The notes under the pieces: generated by a model
The model's input: only the letters and a program-made list of their open reading frames with translations
What the model was told of the DNA's origin: nothing
Database searches by the model: none
Shown: positions 8,761 to 18,010 of the stretch, piece by piece
Numbering within the stretch: the stretch's first letter is position 1
Layout of the letters: the number at the start of each line of letters is the position of its first letter
Source: Methanobrevibacter boviskoreani JH1
Lineage (GTDB): Archaea > Methanobacteriota > Methanobacteria > Methanobacteriales > Methanobacteriaceae
Direction of reading: 5' to 3'
DNA length: 64,000 bases
Assembly: GCF_000320505.1 (NCBI RefSeq)
Contig: NZ_BAGX02000020.1
Coordinates: 315,908 to 379,907, forward strand
Position numbers and translations under genes: made by a program

Positions 8761-10140
8761 TTATAATTCAAAAGCGGAGATTGCTTGAATTATTTTTTCA
8801 TCATCTTCTGGTTTAGCCTGTAATTGTAGACCTACAGGAATGCCCTCAACCTCTCCAGCTTTAATACTTGCTGCTGGAATACCTGCAAGATTAGCTATTA
8901 CAGTTAAAACATCGTATGCATACATTTCCATTGGTTCTAACTTGGTACCAATTTTATGTGGAAGCTTTGGAACAGTAGGACCGACTATTAAATCAACATC
9001 TTCCAACATTTCGTTGATTTGGTTTCTAATAAGTGACCTTGCTTGTAAAGCCTTCTTATAGAATTTACCACTATATTCTTGTTGTGAGATATATGATCCG
9101 ATTTCAATTCTTCTAAGTACCTCTTCACCACAGGTTTCTTCAATTCTTGAAGCATATTCCCTTCCATCATATTTTCTTGTAGCTGAGAAGAATTCAACAT
9201 AGTTGATTAAGTAATAGGTTGGAAGACAGATGTCAATATAGTCAAAGTTTAATTCTACAAGCTCTGCACCTAGAGATACAAGTTTGTCAATAGCCTTATC
9301 CACTACCTCATTGATTTTATCATCGGTAACCTCTGTAAATTCCTTAACCTTAGCTATTTTCATACCTTTAAGTGGAAGTTCCATATCTTTGGTGTTTACA
9401 GCTATTTCAGTGAAGTTTGGTAATTCATTGTTTAGGGTTGTACATTCCTCTGGATCATATCCTGCAATTGTGTCAAGTGCAAGGGTGAGTCCTGTAACAT
9501 CACTTGAAATAGGTCCTATCTGGTCAAGACTCATTGATAAGTCAAGTAGACCCTGTCTAGATACAAGACCATAGGTAGGTTTAAATCCTTCAACACCACA
9601 GTGTGAAGATGGGTTTCTGATAGATCCTCCGGTATCTGAACCAAGTGCAATATCACACATGCCTGCTGCAATTGAAGCTGCACCTCCACCAGATGAACCA
9701 CCGGTGATTCTTCCAGGTGCTGCCGGATTGTTACATACTCCATAGTATGATGTTTCTGTAGAACTTCCTGCTGCAAACTCATCCATATTGTTTATTCCAA
9801 TAATAATTCCGTCTTCAGCTTTAATCCTTTTAATAACAGTCGCATCATAACTTCCTATATAATCCTCTAATGTTTTACTTGCAGCTGAGATTGTGTAATC
9901 CTCTACATTTATGTTTGCCTTTATACCAAAAACAATACCTGCTAATTGTCCTACTTCTTCACCATTAGATATTTTTTCATCAATTTCTTTAGCTTTGTTT
10001 ATAGCATTCTCTTTATTGATTTCTATAAAAGCATTAATTGATGGATTTTTCTCATCGATTACTTTAATATAATTATTAACATTTTCTAATGCTGTTAATT
10101 CTCCGTTTTTTATAGCATTAGCTTTTTCTAATACATTCAT
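8761..10140 (-). CDS. gatA: Asp-tRNA(Asn)/Glu-tRNA(Gln) amidotransferase subunit A
   Basis: Amidase subunit of GatCAB, which releases ammonia from glutamine to convert Asp-tRNA(Asn) (and possibly Glu-tRNA(Gln)) to the amide form. The amidase signature is intact: Lys74 in FGIKANINVE, cis-Ser149 in GGSSGGGAA and nucleophile Ser173 in GSDTGGSIRNPSS. The spacing equals that of the characterised bacterial GatA (79/154/178) shifted by five. The length of 459 aa is normal. The tail GIPVGLQLQAKPEDDEKIIQ is typical of GatA, which argues against a general amidase. gatB and gatC are not in the window. A long T-rich stretch follows on its strand. Confidence 0.9.
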   Translation of the reverse strand: MNVLEKANAIKNGELTALENVNNYIKVIDEKNPSINAFIEINKENAINKAKEIDEKISNGEEVGQLAGIVFGIKANINVEDYTISAASKTLEDYIGSYDATVIKRIKAEDGIIIGINNMDEFAAGSSTETSYYGVCNNPAAPGRITGGSSGGGAASIAAGMCDIALGSDTGGSIRNPSSHCGVEGFKPTYGLVSRQGLLDLSMSLDQIGPISSDVTGLTLALDTIAGYDPEECTTLNNELPNFTEIAVNTKDMELPLKGMKIAKVKEFTEVTDDKINEVVDKAIDKLVSLGAELVELNFDYIDICLPTYYLINYVEFFSATRKYDGREYASRIEETCGEEVLRRIEIGSYISQQEYSGKFYKKALQARSLIRNQINEMLEDVDLIVGPTVPKLPHKIGTKLEPMEMYAYDVLTVIANLAGIPAASIKAGEVEGIPVGLQLQAKPEDDEKIIQAISAFEL

Positions 10141-10476
10141 TAAAACACCTAATATAATTAAGTTAAAAATTAATTTTTAATAAGGATAATTATAAAAAAT
10201 AATTATTTCAATAATAATATTGTTTTTATTTATTTAGATTTAAATATTTTATTAATTATTCACATTTTCACAATTACAATTTTAAAAAATATTTAATAAT
10301 TCTCTTGTTTTTATATTGAAAAATGTGGACCTTGATTTTAAGGGATTATTTATCCTTTCCGATTATCATTTTTCATAAATAATAATATTTATATTAAAAA
10401 ATAGTTGTCTTGTCTTTGTTTATTTATAAAAAAATAATAAAGTTTAAAAAATAGTGTGATTGGAAATTAATTTTAA
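10141..10476. other. Intergenic region, no gene seen
   Basis: 336 very AT-rich bases between the secreted nuclease and gatA, both on the minus strand. No coding potential, structured RNA or clear repeat could be recognised. The promoter of gatA must lie in the left part. Confidence 0.4.
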
Positions 10477-10983
10477 TTATAACCAATCGTATGCATTGAA
10501 TTCACTTGGGAACTGATCTACTTCAACAAGTCCCTCTTTAAGCATCATTTCATTAAGGTTTTTATTATCAACGATTACAACTGCAACTGTTCTTCCATAT
10601 TTGTCATGTGGCTGTTCATCATCAATATCCAGTGAGACTTCCTTATCAAGGCATAATTTTTTTACAAAATTTTTGGAGGCATTATAACCTTTGACTCCTC
10701 TTTCAGGGGCGTTTACATCGGCAAATCTTATTTTTTCCCCATTGTCTAAATAAATCGTATCACCATCGACCACTTTTGTACATACTGCCGTTTCTTCCAC
10801 ATGGCAGGTGGTGTCGTTATACTTGTTTAATATTTCACTAGCAGTCATTCCATCGTATTTGTCATCTGGAATATCATGGCTAAATCCTGTTCCAACATAT
10901 TTAGCAGATACTGTTGTCAATAGTCCAACACATACCACTAATATTGCAGTTATCATTAATATTTTATAGGTTCTAGACTTCAT
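10477..10983 (-). CDS. Exported or membrane-anchored staphylococcal-type nuclease
   Basis: A thermonuclease-like protein (SNase/OB fold) that likely cleaves DNA and RNA outside the membrane. Residues 8-27 form a hydrophobic signal or anchor segment ending in SAKYV. The nuclease domain keeps the catalytic set: VVDGDTIYL, then R and E in KIRFADVNAPERG, and the second Arg in DKYGRTVAVV. Ca-binding Asp positions are also present. Length is 168 aa. The C-terminus is short, ending after the VEVDQFPSEFNAYDWL segment. A role in nutrient scavenging or competitor DNA/RNA degradation is inference. The barnase-like RNase at 45707 is a second exported nuclease. Confidence 0.85.
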   Translation of the reverse strand: MKSRTYKILMITAILVVCVGLLTTVSAKYVGTGFSHDIPDDKYDGMTASEILNKYNDTTCHVEETAVCTKVVDGDTIYLDNGEKIRFADVNAPERGVKGYNASKNFVKKLCLDKEVSLDIDDEQPHDKYGRTVAVVIVDNKNLNEMMLKEGLVEVDQFPSEFNAYDWL

Positions 10984-11100
10984 ACATATTACCTATTAAA
11001 TTATTGTACTCTATTTATTAAAAAATTTTCTATATTAAAATATTTTCAGTAATTAAATTCTTTTCTAATCTTTTATCAGACAAGGATATTTTAGTTTTAA

Positions 11101-11150
11101 TTATAAGTTAAAAATTATTAGTTATATTTTATAACTTATAACTTAAAAGT
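11101..11150. repeat. TTATAAS heptad repeat, small cluster
   Basis: Contains TATAACTTATAACTTAAAAG near 11130 and a partial TTATAAGTTAAAA at 11101, in the divergent region between the nuclease and HAD genes. Member of the dispersed TTATAA-S family that peaks at 24.4-25.1 kb. Confidence 0.6.
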
Positions 11151-11235
11151 TAAAACCTATTGATTTAGTGTGCCGTTTCAAATCTTAATTTTTTTATAGA
11201 ATTAAAATATATTATATAATAATTATTTTTTTTAA

Positions 11236-12039
11236 ATGATTTTTATGAGGAGCAAAGCAATTGTCTTTGATAATTCAGGTACTTTAATTGAAAGATATAG
11301 GATTATCAAAGATTTGAATACAGGAGAATTTATTACAGACATTAATTCATTGAGTTTGATTGATAATTTGGATTGTGGAGCCTTAGCTATTCTACAGTTT
11401 AATACTGGATGTTTATCTAAGCTAGATTCCGATACCCTAATATCAGATTTAATTAATGATTATCATATCCAATTTACTGTAAGCTATTCCACTAGACGAC
11501 TTTCACATGACGAGATATTGTCCATAATTAATAATGACGATGCAGTTATATCTGATATAACTGAGGGTTTTTCTATTCTAAAAAAACAAGTTCCAAATAT
11601 GGAGATATGTAACGGCACTGCATTAATACTAGATTGTAAAAATAGGAATATAGCTTACACTATTACAACAGCAGGTAGATTCTTTAACAATGCAATCTTT
11701 ACAGTTAATCAATTGAAAAATAGGGGTTATGACATTTTCATTGCATCTGGAGATAGAAGTGATGCAATCCAAACCTTAACCGAGTTTTTAGACATTGACC
11801 CTTCTCATGGCTTTCCAACTGCCACACCTCTTGGAAAAAGGGATATTGTAAAGTCCTTAAGAAAGGATTATGATAAGGTTGTAATGGTTGGTGACGGACA
11901 AAATGATTATTATGCATTTCAGGAATCAGATTTGGCTATTTTAACTATTGCACAATCCCTAATAGAATCAGATCAATTAATCTCATCCTCGGATTATATT
12001 GTTGATGATTTAATCGAATTGTTGAATATATTACATTAG
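11236..12039 (+). CDS. Soluble P-type-ATPase-like HAD phosphatase
   Basis: Resembles the catalytic P-domain of P-type ATPases but without any membrane segment, like the M. jannaschii soluble protein MJ0968. HAD motif I is VFDNSGTL (nucleophile Asp12), motif II is IASGDRSD, and motif III/IV is GKRDIV followed by VVMVGDGQNDYYAF. The second aspartate of DxDGT is replaced by Ser (DNSGT), where P-type ATPases have DKTGT. It probably acts as a small-molecule phosphatase; the substrate is unknown. ATG 11245 is an alternative start. Neither start has a ribosome binding site, and a TATA-like stretch about 25 bases upstream suggests a leaderless transcript. Confidence 0.75.
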   Translation: MIFMRSKAIVFDNSGTLIERYRIIKDLNTGEFITDINSLSLIDNLDCGALAILQFNTGCLSKLDSDTLISDLINDYHIQFTVSYSTRRLSHDEILSIINNDDAVISDITEGFSILKKQVPNMEICNGTALILDCKNRNIAYTITTAGRFFNNAIFTVNQLKNRGYDIFIASGDRSDAIQTLTEFLDIDPSHGFPTATPLGKRDIVKSLRKDYDKVVMVGDGQNDYYAFQESDLAILTIAQSLIESDQLISSSDYIVDDLIELLNILH

Positions 12040-12224
12040 ATTGAATTTACCTTTAAAATTAGTAATTTGTAGATTTCGTAAGTATATTATTTTAAATTCT
12101 ACTCTTTTTTTAAAATTTTGAATCTATAATATGTAAATTGCTCTTTTTCAATTTTTAAATATTATTCAATATACTATCATTTTGCTTATGATATGCTATA
12201 AAGCACTTTCATATATTGTATACT

Positions 12225-12977
12225 TTAATATCCTAGACTCTTAATTAATTCCTGTGTTTTTAAAACCTTCTCATAGGTATTTAATTCTATAATTCCCTTA
12301 TCAATATATTTTAACAGGTTCAAATCTAATGTGCCTTCACCTAGTATTAGATGCTGGTCTTTTATTTTATTGTTATCGTTTATATGGAAATATTCAATGT
12401 TTTTTAGTTTAAAAAACTCCTGGCAGTCCTTACATGTATTGGCATGTCCTGTATCTATTGTTATTTTTGAGTCTGTGTTTTCTTGAATGTATTCGATTTC
12501 CTCAACTTTATTTCCAAGAAAGCTGTATCTTTCAGGTAGATTTTCTACAGAGATTTTTATATTGCCATGTTCCTTTCCATAGTCAACACATTGGCCAATG
12601 GATTCCACTGCAAGATCCAGTGCATACTTTCTAAGTTTATCGTCCTTTCTTCCTATCTTTCCAGGATGAACTGTTATGGCATTCGCACCAATCTTATTTG
12701 CCATATCGATTGTTTCTATTGTTTGTTTTACTGATTCCCTTCTTATGCCCTCATTGATACTTGCAAGATTTAAATCCACTGTTGGTCCATGAATGTTTAT
12801 TTCAATATTACCTTTATCGCTGATTTTGATGATTTCATCATTTTTTTCTATATTGTATGCCGCATATGGACCTTCGGATAATATCTCAATTACCTCGAAT
12901 CCGTCTCTTTTAGCTGTGTCTAGTATTTCATCCAATGGTTTTAAAAAGAGTGACAATGTGGAAAAACCTAATTTCAT
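12225..12977 (-). CDS. Sugar phosphate isomerase/epimerase-like TIM barrel protein
   Basis: A member of the xylose isomerase/endonuclease IV TIM-barrel superfamily. Strand-end metal-ligand motifs are in order: EILSEGP, NIHGPTVDLN, TVHPGK, SVENLPER, TIDTGHANTC and FHINDNN, with the closing GEGTLDLN. These fit a divalent-metal isomerase or epimerase; AP endonuclease IV usually has more His ligands and is longer. The length of 250 aa is normal. Substrate unknown. It lies 62 bases downstream of nudC on the same strand and may be co-transcribed with it. Confidence 0.72.
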   Translation of the reverse strand: MKLGFSTLSLFLKPLDEILDTAKRDGFEVIEILSEGPYAAYNIEKNDEIIKISDKGNIEINIHGPTVDLNLASINEGIRRESVKQTIETIDMANKIGANAITVHPGKIGRKDDKLRKYALDLAVESIGQCVDYGKEHGNIKISVENLPERYSFLGNKVEEIEYIQENTDSKITIDTGHANTCKDCQEFFKLKNIEYFHINDNNKIKDQHLILGEGTLDLNLLKYIDKGIIELNTYEKVLKTQELIKSLGY

Positions 12978-13039
12978 GTTTATTACCTTTTTTCTAATTT
13001 TATAATATCATTTTGTTCTATTAAATAATAGATTAATTG

Positions 13040-13843
13040 CTAACTATCTAAAAAGTCATCTATTAGCCATGAGGATATGCTTATATTTGATCTTCTTTCA
13101 ATCTCATCTTTACTAAACCATCTTGCCTTTAAAATCTCAAAATTATCTACTTTTATCTCCCCGCTATCATATTCAGCTGTAAAACCTACCATTAGGGAAT
13201 TTGGAAATGGCCATGATTGGCTTGCAAAGTATTTGACATTCTTGATATTGATGCCTACCTCCTCTTTAACTTCCCTGTGTACTGCTTCCTCAAGTGTTTC
13301 TCCAGCCTCTACAAAACCTGCAAGTATTGTATATTGTTTTATTTTGTAGTAGCTATGATATGCCATCAGGAGTTTATCGTCTTTTCTAATGGCTACAATT
13401 ATTGCAGGTGCTATTCTTGTAAAGTTTATATGGCCACATTCTGGACATTTGAGCATCATTAGATCATCATCCATAACATTATGTGTTCCGCATACTCCAC
13501 AATATTGGTGATTCTTATACCAATCCAAGATTTGTACTGCCCTTCCACCTATTAAAAAAAGTTCATCGTCTATTGGAAATACGTCTGTTAAGTTGTAAAA
13601 TTTCTCGCTACTTTCTACAATATCTACAACAAATGCTGGCTTATTCTTAAAAGTTCCAATATATAATGAGAAATTCACGTTAAATTTCTTATTTAGTTCC
13701 TCTTCGTTGATTAAAGGAAGTTCATTCTTTTCATTTAAGTATAATTCCCTATTATAAAAGATAAAATAGTATGAATCCTCTTCTGTTTTGTAGTTTTCCT
13801 TGAAATCTATACTATAGTTATCATATAAACTTTTTTTTATCAT
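13040..13843 (-). CDS. nudC: NAD(H) pyrophosphatase / RNA decapping Nudix hydrolase
   Basis: Hydrolyses the pyrophosphate of NADH (in bacteria also removes NAD caps from RNA). Three marks identify NudC: a four-Cys zinc ribbon (CGVCG then CPECGH), the Nudix box GFVEAGETLEEAVHREVKEE and the family tag SQSWPFPNSLM just after it. The N-terminal about 120 residues form the usual divergent NudC domain. 267 aa is normal. Divergent from the PadR operon, with only about 130 bases between them that must hold both promoters. Confidence 0.88.
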   Translation of the reverse strand: MIKKSLYDNYSIDFKENYKTEEDSYYFIFYNRELYLNEKNELPLINEEELNKKFNVNFSLYIGTFKNKPAFVVDIVESSEKFYNLTDVFPIDDELFLIGGRAVQILDWYKNHQYCGVCGTHNVMDDDLMMLKCPECGHINFTRIAPAIIVAIRKDDKLLMAYHSYYKIKQYTILAGFVEAGETLEEAVHREVKEEVGINIKNVKYFASQSWPFPNSLMVGFTAEYDSGEIKVDNFEILKARWFSKDEIERRSNISISSWLIDDFLDS

Positions 13844-13893
13844 ATATAATAGTATTATTTTATATAATTAAAATCTTTCATTTTTAAGATAGG

Positions 13894-13901
13894 TTTATAT
13901 A
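13894..13901 (+). promoter_or_regulatory. Candidate TATA box of the padR-ABC operon
   Basis: TTTATATA lies about 30 bases upstream of the centre of the dyad at 13924-13950, a distance that would put the transcription start within the dyad. Confidence 0.5.
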
Positions 13902-13923
13902 CTATTATAACATATCAATTTTT

Positions 13924-13950
13924 AATATATGTCAAAAAAATACATATATT
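13924..13950. promoter_or_regulatory. Probable PadR operator dyad
   Basis: AATATATGT, nine bases (C, seven A, T), then ACATATATT: a perfect 9-bp inverted repeat. PadR regulators typically bind ATGT/ACAT half-sites about eight bases apart. It overlaps the predicted transcription start and lies just before the padR ribosome binding site (GGAGGT 13964-13969), fitting autorepression. Confidence 0.6.
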
Positions 13951-13975
13951 GTTTTTATATATAGGAGGTATTTCT

Positions 13976-14410
13976 TTGTCTGATGAGATTGATAATGATT
14001 TTTCAGATACTGAGTATGTTAATCATATAATGAATAAGGAAAACAAGACAATTGTCAATGGTTTTACCCATTTATTGATTTTATGGTTTTTATCTAAGGA
14101 AGATCTCCATGGTTATGCTTTAATGAAAAGATTAAATGAATTTTTCTCTCCTCAAATAGAATGTGGTTTTGTAAAGAAAGTCAGTTCTAGTAAGATCTAT
14201 CCCATCTTGTCTGATATGGAAGAATATAAGATAATTGAAGGGGAATGGAAAGTCCAATCTTCTAAGAATATTAAAGTTTATCATTTAACTAATAGAGGTG
14301 AATTGATTTTAGAAGATATCTCAAAGAAAATTCAATATGTATACTCTATAAAGAATCCTTTATGGCAAGAATTTTTCCAAGATATATTCAAAGGTTCAAA
14401 TGGAAAATAA
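13976..14410 (+). CDS. PadR-family transcriptional regulator
   Basis: A winged-helix repressor, probably sensing a compound exported by the downstream ABC transporter. The PadR domain spans about residues 22-115 (GFTHLLILWFLSKEDLHGYALMKRLNEFF, then SSKIYPILSDMEEYKIIEGEW and YHLTNRGELILEDI). I choose TTG 13976 because a strong GGAGGT sits six bases before it; the longer in-frame start at 13949 would bury that site. It is the first gene of an operon with ABC ATPase, permease and propeller protein, spaced by 10 bases. The dyad at 13924-13950 is its likely operator. Confidence 0.85.
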   Translation: MSDEIDNDFSDTEYVNHIMNKENKTIVNGFTHLLILWFLSKEDLHGYALMKRLNEFFSPQIECGFVKKVSSSKIYPILSDMEEYKIIEGEWKVQSSKNIKVYHLTNRGELILEDISKKIQYVYSIKNPLWQEFFQDIFKGSNGK

Positions 14411-14420
14411 AGGTGTTTAA

Positions 14421-15518
14421 ATGAAAAATATTATTGAAACTTATGATTTAACTAAGAGATATAAGGATTTCACTGCTGTTAATTCATTAAATCTTCATAT
14501 ACCTAATAAAACTATCTTTGGTATGTTAGGTCCTAATGGTGCAGGTAAAACCACTACCATTAAAATGCTTACCTGTCTTACTATACCTACCTCTGGAACT
14601 GCGAAGGTAGGGGGATATGATATATTAGAAAACCCGAATGAGGTTCGGGAATTATTAGGAATGGTCCCTCAACAAGTAAGTCTCTATAAAGACTTAACAG
14701 TTTGGGAAAATGCAGAATTATGTGCGGATTACTATGGGGTTCCAGTAGATGAAAAAGAAGATCGTATTAACGAATTAATGGAACTTGTTGATATTTCTTA
14801 TGCTAAGGATAAATTGATAGGTAAAATGTCAGGTGGTCAAAAACAAAAAGCATCATTAGTTGCTAGTTTAGTTCATAGACCAGAAATATTGTTTTTAGAT
14901 GAACCAACCATTGGTTTAGATCCCACTACCAAACGTATATTATGGAATCTTATTGAGGAATTAAATGACGATGGTCATACAATTATCCTATGTTCCCATG
15001 ATATGCATGAGGTGGATATGTTATGTGATAATGTTGGAATTATAAGTACTGGAAATCTAGTGGCTTATGATTCACCTACAGGATTAAAAGATACTCTTAT
15101 TCGTCGTCAAAGAGAGGAATATGAATCTTTAAAAGATACATTGGCACTTATTCAAGATGAAAATAATACAGATGACAAATCTAGTAAATCTGATAGGGAA
15201 ATAGAAAATAGTGAAGCTTTAAAGATTCAACAAGATTCATTATTTAAGTATAGGGAAATGTCGTTTTTAGTGGACGATTTAAATCAGGATCTATTAAAAA
15301 CTTTAAGAGCAAATAAATATGTTCATAGTGTTGAGGTAAATGATTCAGGTAGAATAATCCTTGAAATAGATAAATTTGAGGATAAGGCTGTTCGATCTGT
15401 TCTTAAAACTTTGGTTAAAAACAAGGCTAAAGTCAGTTCAATTTCTACAGAGGAACCTTCACTTGAGGATGTATTTATGAAAACTACTTCCGAAGTTGAA
15501 TTGGGACCAAGGGCTTGA
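14421..15518 (+). CDS. ABC transporter ATP-binding protein (DrrA type)
   Basis: ATPase subunit of an ABC-2 exporter. Walker A GPNGAGKTTT (about residues 38-47), Q-loop MVPQQV, signature MSGGQKQK, Walker B ILFLDEPTIGLDP and the switch His in ILCSHDMHE are all intact. Beyond the about 230-residue core is a 130-residue C-terminal extension with an acidic, Asn/Asp-rich linker and a second small domain, as in many drug or lipid exporters (DrrA). The stop at 15518 is four bases before the permease ATG, so the two are translationally coupled. Confidence 0.9.
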   Translation: MKNIIETYDLTKRYKDFTAVNSLNLHIPNKTIFGMLGPNGAGKTTTIKMLTCLTIPTSGTAKVGGYDILENPNEVRELLGMVPQQVSLYKDLTVWENAELCADYYGVPVDEKEDRINELMELVDISYAKDKLIGKMSGGQKQKASLVASLVHRPEILFLDEPTIGLDPTTKRILWNLIEELNDDGHTIILCSHDMHEVDMLCDNVGIISTGNLVAYDSPTGLKDTLIRRQREEYESLKDTLALIQDENNTDDKSSKSDREIENSEALKIQQDSLFKYREMSFLVDDLNQDLLKTLRANKYVHSVEVNDSGRIILEIDKFEDKAVRSVLKTLVKNKAKVSSISTEEPSLEDVFMKTTSEVELGPRA

Positions 15519-15522
15519 TACT

Positions 15523-16686
15523 ATGGATTTAGAATATAGAAAATTATATTGGATGATTAAAAAAGAGTGGTTAAGTCTTAAAAGACATCCCTCCAGATTA
15601 GTGGCTATTATCATATTTCCAATAATCATGATTCTATTATTTGGATATGGTATGGGTGGAGACTTGACAAACTTACCTGTTGTAGTTGTTTCTCAATCTG
15701 ACGGTCATCTAACTGACCAGACTTTAACAGATATAAAAGCCAATGATGCCTTTTCTGTTGTTGATATTATAGACAATGTAGATGATGGAAAGGCAATGGT
15801 GGATAGTGGTAAGGTTAAAGCGGCTATTATACTGCCTTCAAATTATGATGATAATGACACGACTCAGAAGACGGCCACATTGTATTTGGATTCCTCAGAT
15901 CAAATGGCATCACAGGTTTTAATTCCAAGTTCACAGCAAATATTTAACCAGATATCTATTAATGAACTTCAATCCTCTAACTCAAACTTAGAGGTACAGA
16001 ATTCAACAAATACTAATCCGGTATCCTCACAGATAAACAGTGCTAAATCCTCAATTAGTATTCAAATTAATAAGATATATGGTGATATTAAATATATTGA
16101 CTTTTTAGTTCCTGCAGTTCTAGCTATGACTGTCATGATGAGTTGTATGATGGGTATGGGTGCAGCCATTGCTGGAGAACGTGAAACCGGAGAATTGGCT
16201 AGATTATTCATGACTCCTACATCTGTTGCTACAGTTATAGGTGGTAAGATTTTAGCCAAGTTATCAGTGGAAATGATGAGGGCAATTGTTTTATTGGTTG
16301 CGGCTATTATTCTCTTTAGTATTACTATTAAAGGAGGTATATTACAAACATTGTTATTACTCTTCATAGGAGCGTTATGTTTTGTTGGTTTTGGAGTGGC
16401 TTTATCTGCAAGGGCACAGACCCAGGAAGATTATTCCCAAATGGTAATGCCGTTTTCAATGCCGATGATGTTTGTGTCAGGAGTATTCTATCCTATAGAA
16501 ACTATGCCTTGGATATTCCAGAAAATTGCATATATATTTCCGCTAACTTATTTAAATGATGCTATGAGGGCTGTTATGATTCAAGGACGTCCTTTATCTT
16601 CAGTATGGTTGGATATTTTAATATTATTAGGATTCACTTTATTGTTCTTCCTTATTGGAGTTAAAAGATTTAATAGAGATGTATAA
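15523..16686 (+). CDS. ABC-2 type transporter permease
   Basis: Membrane subunit paired with the upstream ATPase. An N-terminal membrane helix follows MIKKEWLSLKRHPSRL; then comes a soluble extracellular region of about 150 residues (Asp/Ser/Asn-rich), then about five C-terminal helices beginning near FLVPAVLAMTVMMSCMMG. The motif GERETGELARLFMTPTS is the conserved cytoplasmic coupling loop of ABC-2 permeases. I start at ATG 15523 directly after the ATPase stop; a TTG at 15496 is in frame but would overlap the upstream gene by 23 bases. The substrate is unknown; drug, lipid or polysaccharide are all possible. Confidence 0.87.
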   Translation: MDLEYRKLYWMIKKEWLSLKRHPSRLVAIIIFPIIMILLFGYGMGGDLTNLPVVVVSQSDGHLTDQTLTDIKANDAFSVVDIIDNVDDGKAMVDSGKVKAAIILPSNYDDNDTTQKTATLYLDSSDQMASQVLIPSSQQIFNQISINELQSSNSNLEVQNSTNTNPVSSQINSAKSSISIQINKIYGDIKYIDFLVPAVLAMTVMMSCMMGMGAAIAGERETGELARLFMTPTSVATVIGGKILAKLSVEMMRAIVLLVAAIILFSITIKGGILQTLLLLFIGALCFVGFGVALSARAQTQEDYSQMVMPFSMPMMFVSGVFYPIETMPWIFQKIAYIFPLTYLNDAMRAVMIQGRPLSSVWLDILILLGFTLLFFLIGVKRFNRDV

Positions 16687-16697
16687 TTGGTGATATT

Positions 16698-17969
16698 ATG
16701 TTTAAATCTAAGAAATTATTTTATGTATTATTGATATTTTTATCATTATCATTGGTTTTAAGTCCTATAAGTAGTGCAGATTGGCCTATGTTTCAAAAAT
16801 CCCCAGATCATGTTGGTTATGTAGATGAGCCTAGCGATTTTGTAAATAATCTATGGACTATCAATCTCGGCTCTAACACTAACTCAACACCAATTGTCAA
16901 AGATGATACTTTATATGCAATATCAAATGACGGAGTTTTACATTCTATTGATTTAAAAAATGGTACTGTTAATTGGACCTATAAATTCTCAAATTCCATT
17001 TCAACAAGTCCTGTAATCAAAGGGGATATTCTATATGTTGGAGATTTAAATGGTAATTTCTATGCTTTTAATACCTCTTCAAAAACATTGAAATGGACAT
17101 TCTCTAATCCGAAACCTATAGAATCATCAGCTGTTGTTGATAAAAACAATGTTTATGTAACTGCAGATAATGGTCATGTATACTCTCTTGATATTAAAGA
17201 CGGAGATAAGAAATGGGATAAGGAAATAGGTGGTAAATTAAAATCTTCACCTGTCGTTTCTAGTGGTACCATTTATTTCGGTTCTACAAATGGTGGAGTT
17301 TATGCATTAAAAACTAGTGACGGATCTTCAAAATGGAATTTCACTACTGGTGATGCAGTACTTGCTTCCCCAGCTGTTAAAGGTGATAGATTAGCTATTG
17401 GTTCTGTAGATAATACATTTTATGTAATCAATACAAGTAATGGAAATCTGATATGGAAGGAAGAGATGGCCAATAAGGTTGTATCCTCAGCATCTATTGA
17501 CGAATATAACAATAATATTTATGTTGGAGATGATTCTGGAAACATGACCTGTTTTGATTTAAGGGATGGAAAAACCAAATGGTCATATCAAACAGGTGGC
17601 TCAGTACAGTCTACACCTGCATTTTATAATGACACTATAGCATTTACATCTAATGACGGATCTTTATATATATTAAATAAATTTTCAGGTAAGGAGAATA
17701 TGACCTATGGTCCAGGATACTATCTCTTTAATTCAAAGATTACAAGCTCTCCTGTTATTATAGGAAATACTCTAATCTTAACAGCTAATGATGGAAATGT
17801 ATATTCACTTAATCTTTTAAAACAGAGTACTCCAATATCCGTATATGTATGGTATGATATTATAATTATAATCGTTTTAATTATAATTATTGGCGTTTTA
17901 ATTTCCTTAAATAAAAAGAGAAAAGCTAAAAAACCTATAAAAAAGAAACAATATAAGAAATTTCAATAG
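16698..17969 (+). CDS. Exported PQQ-type beta-propeller protein, membrane anchored
   Basis: The N-terminal signal peptide (residues about 5-28, ending in SPISSADW) is followed by at least seven propeller repeats of the PQQ/BamB type, recognised by the recurring pattern Ala-Leu/Ile-Asp-x-x-x-Gly-x-x-x-Trp-x-(F/Y) and SSPVVxxxxxYVGxxxGxxYA. A C-terminal membrane helix (about 385-408) is followed by a very basic tail rich in KKK. It would sit outside the cell held by this helix. It follows the permease by 11 bases, so it is the last gene of the PadR-controlled operon and may be an extracytoplasmic partner of the exporter; that role is inference. Confidence 0.78.
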   Translation: MFKSKKLFYVLLIFLSLSLVLSPISSADWPMFQKSPDHVGYVDEPSDFVNNLWTINLGSNTNSTPIVKDDTLYAISNDGVLHSIDLKNGTVNWTYKFSNSISTSPVIKGDILYVGDLNGNFYAFNTSSKTLKWTFSNPKPIESSAVVDKNNVYVTADNGHVYSLDIKDGDKKWDKEIGGKLKSSPVVSSGTIYFGSTNGGVYALKTSDGSSKWNFTTGDAVLASPAVKGDRLAIGSVDNTFYVINTSNGNLIWKEEMANKVVSSASIDEYNNNIYVGDDSGNMTCFDLRDGKTKWSYQTGGSVQSTPAFYNDTIAFTSNDGSLYILNKFSGKENMTYGPGYYLFNSKITSSPVIIGNTLILTANDGNVYSLNLLKQSTPISVYVWYDIIIIIVLIIIIGVLISLNKKRKAKKPIKKKQYKKFQ

Positions 17970-18010
17970 ATAATAATTTTATATTATTATCTTTATTTTT
18001 TTAAGGCACT

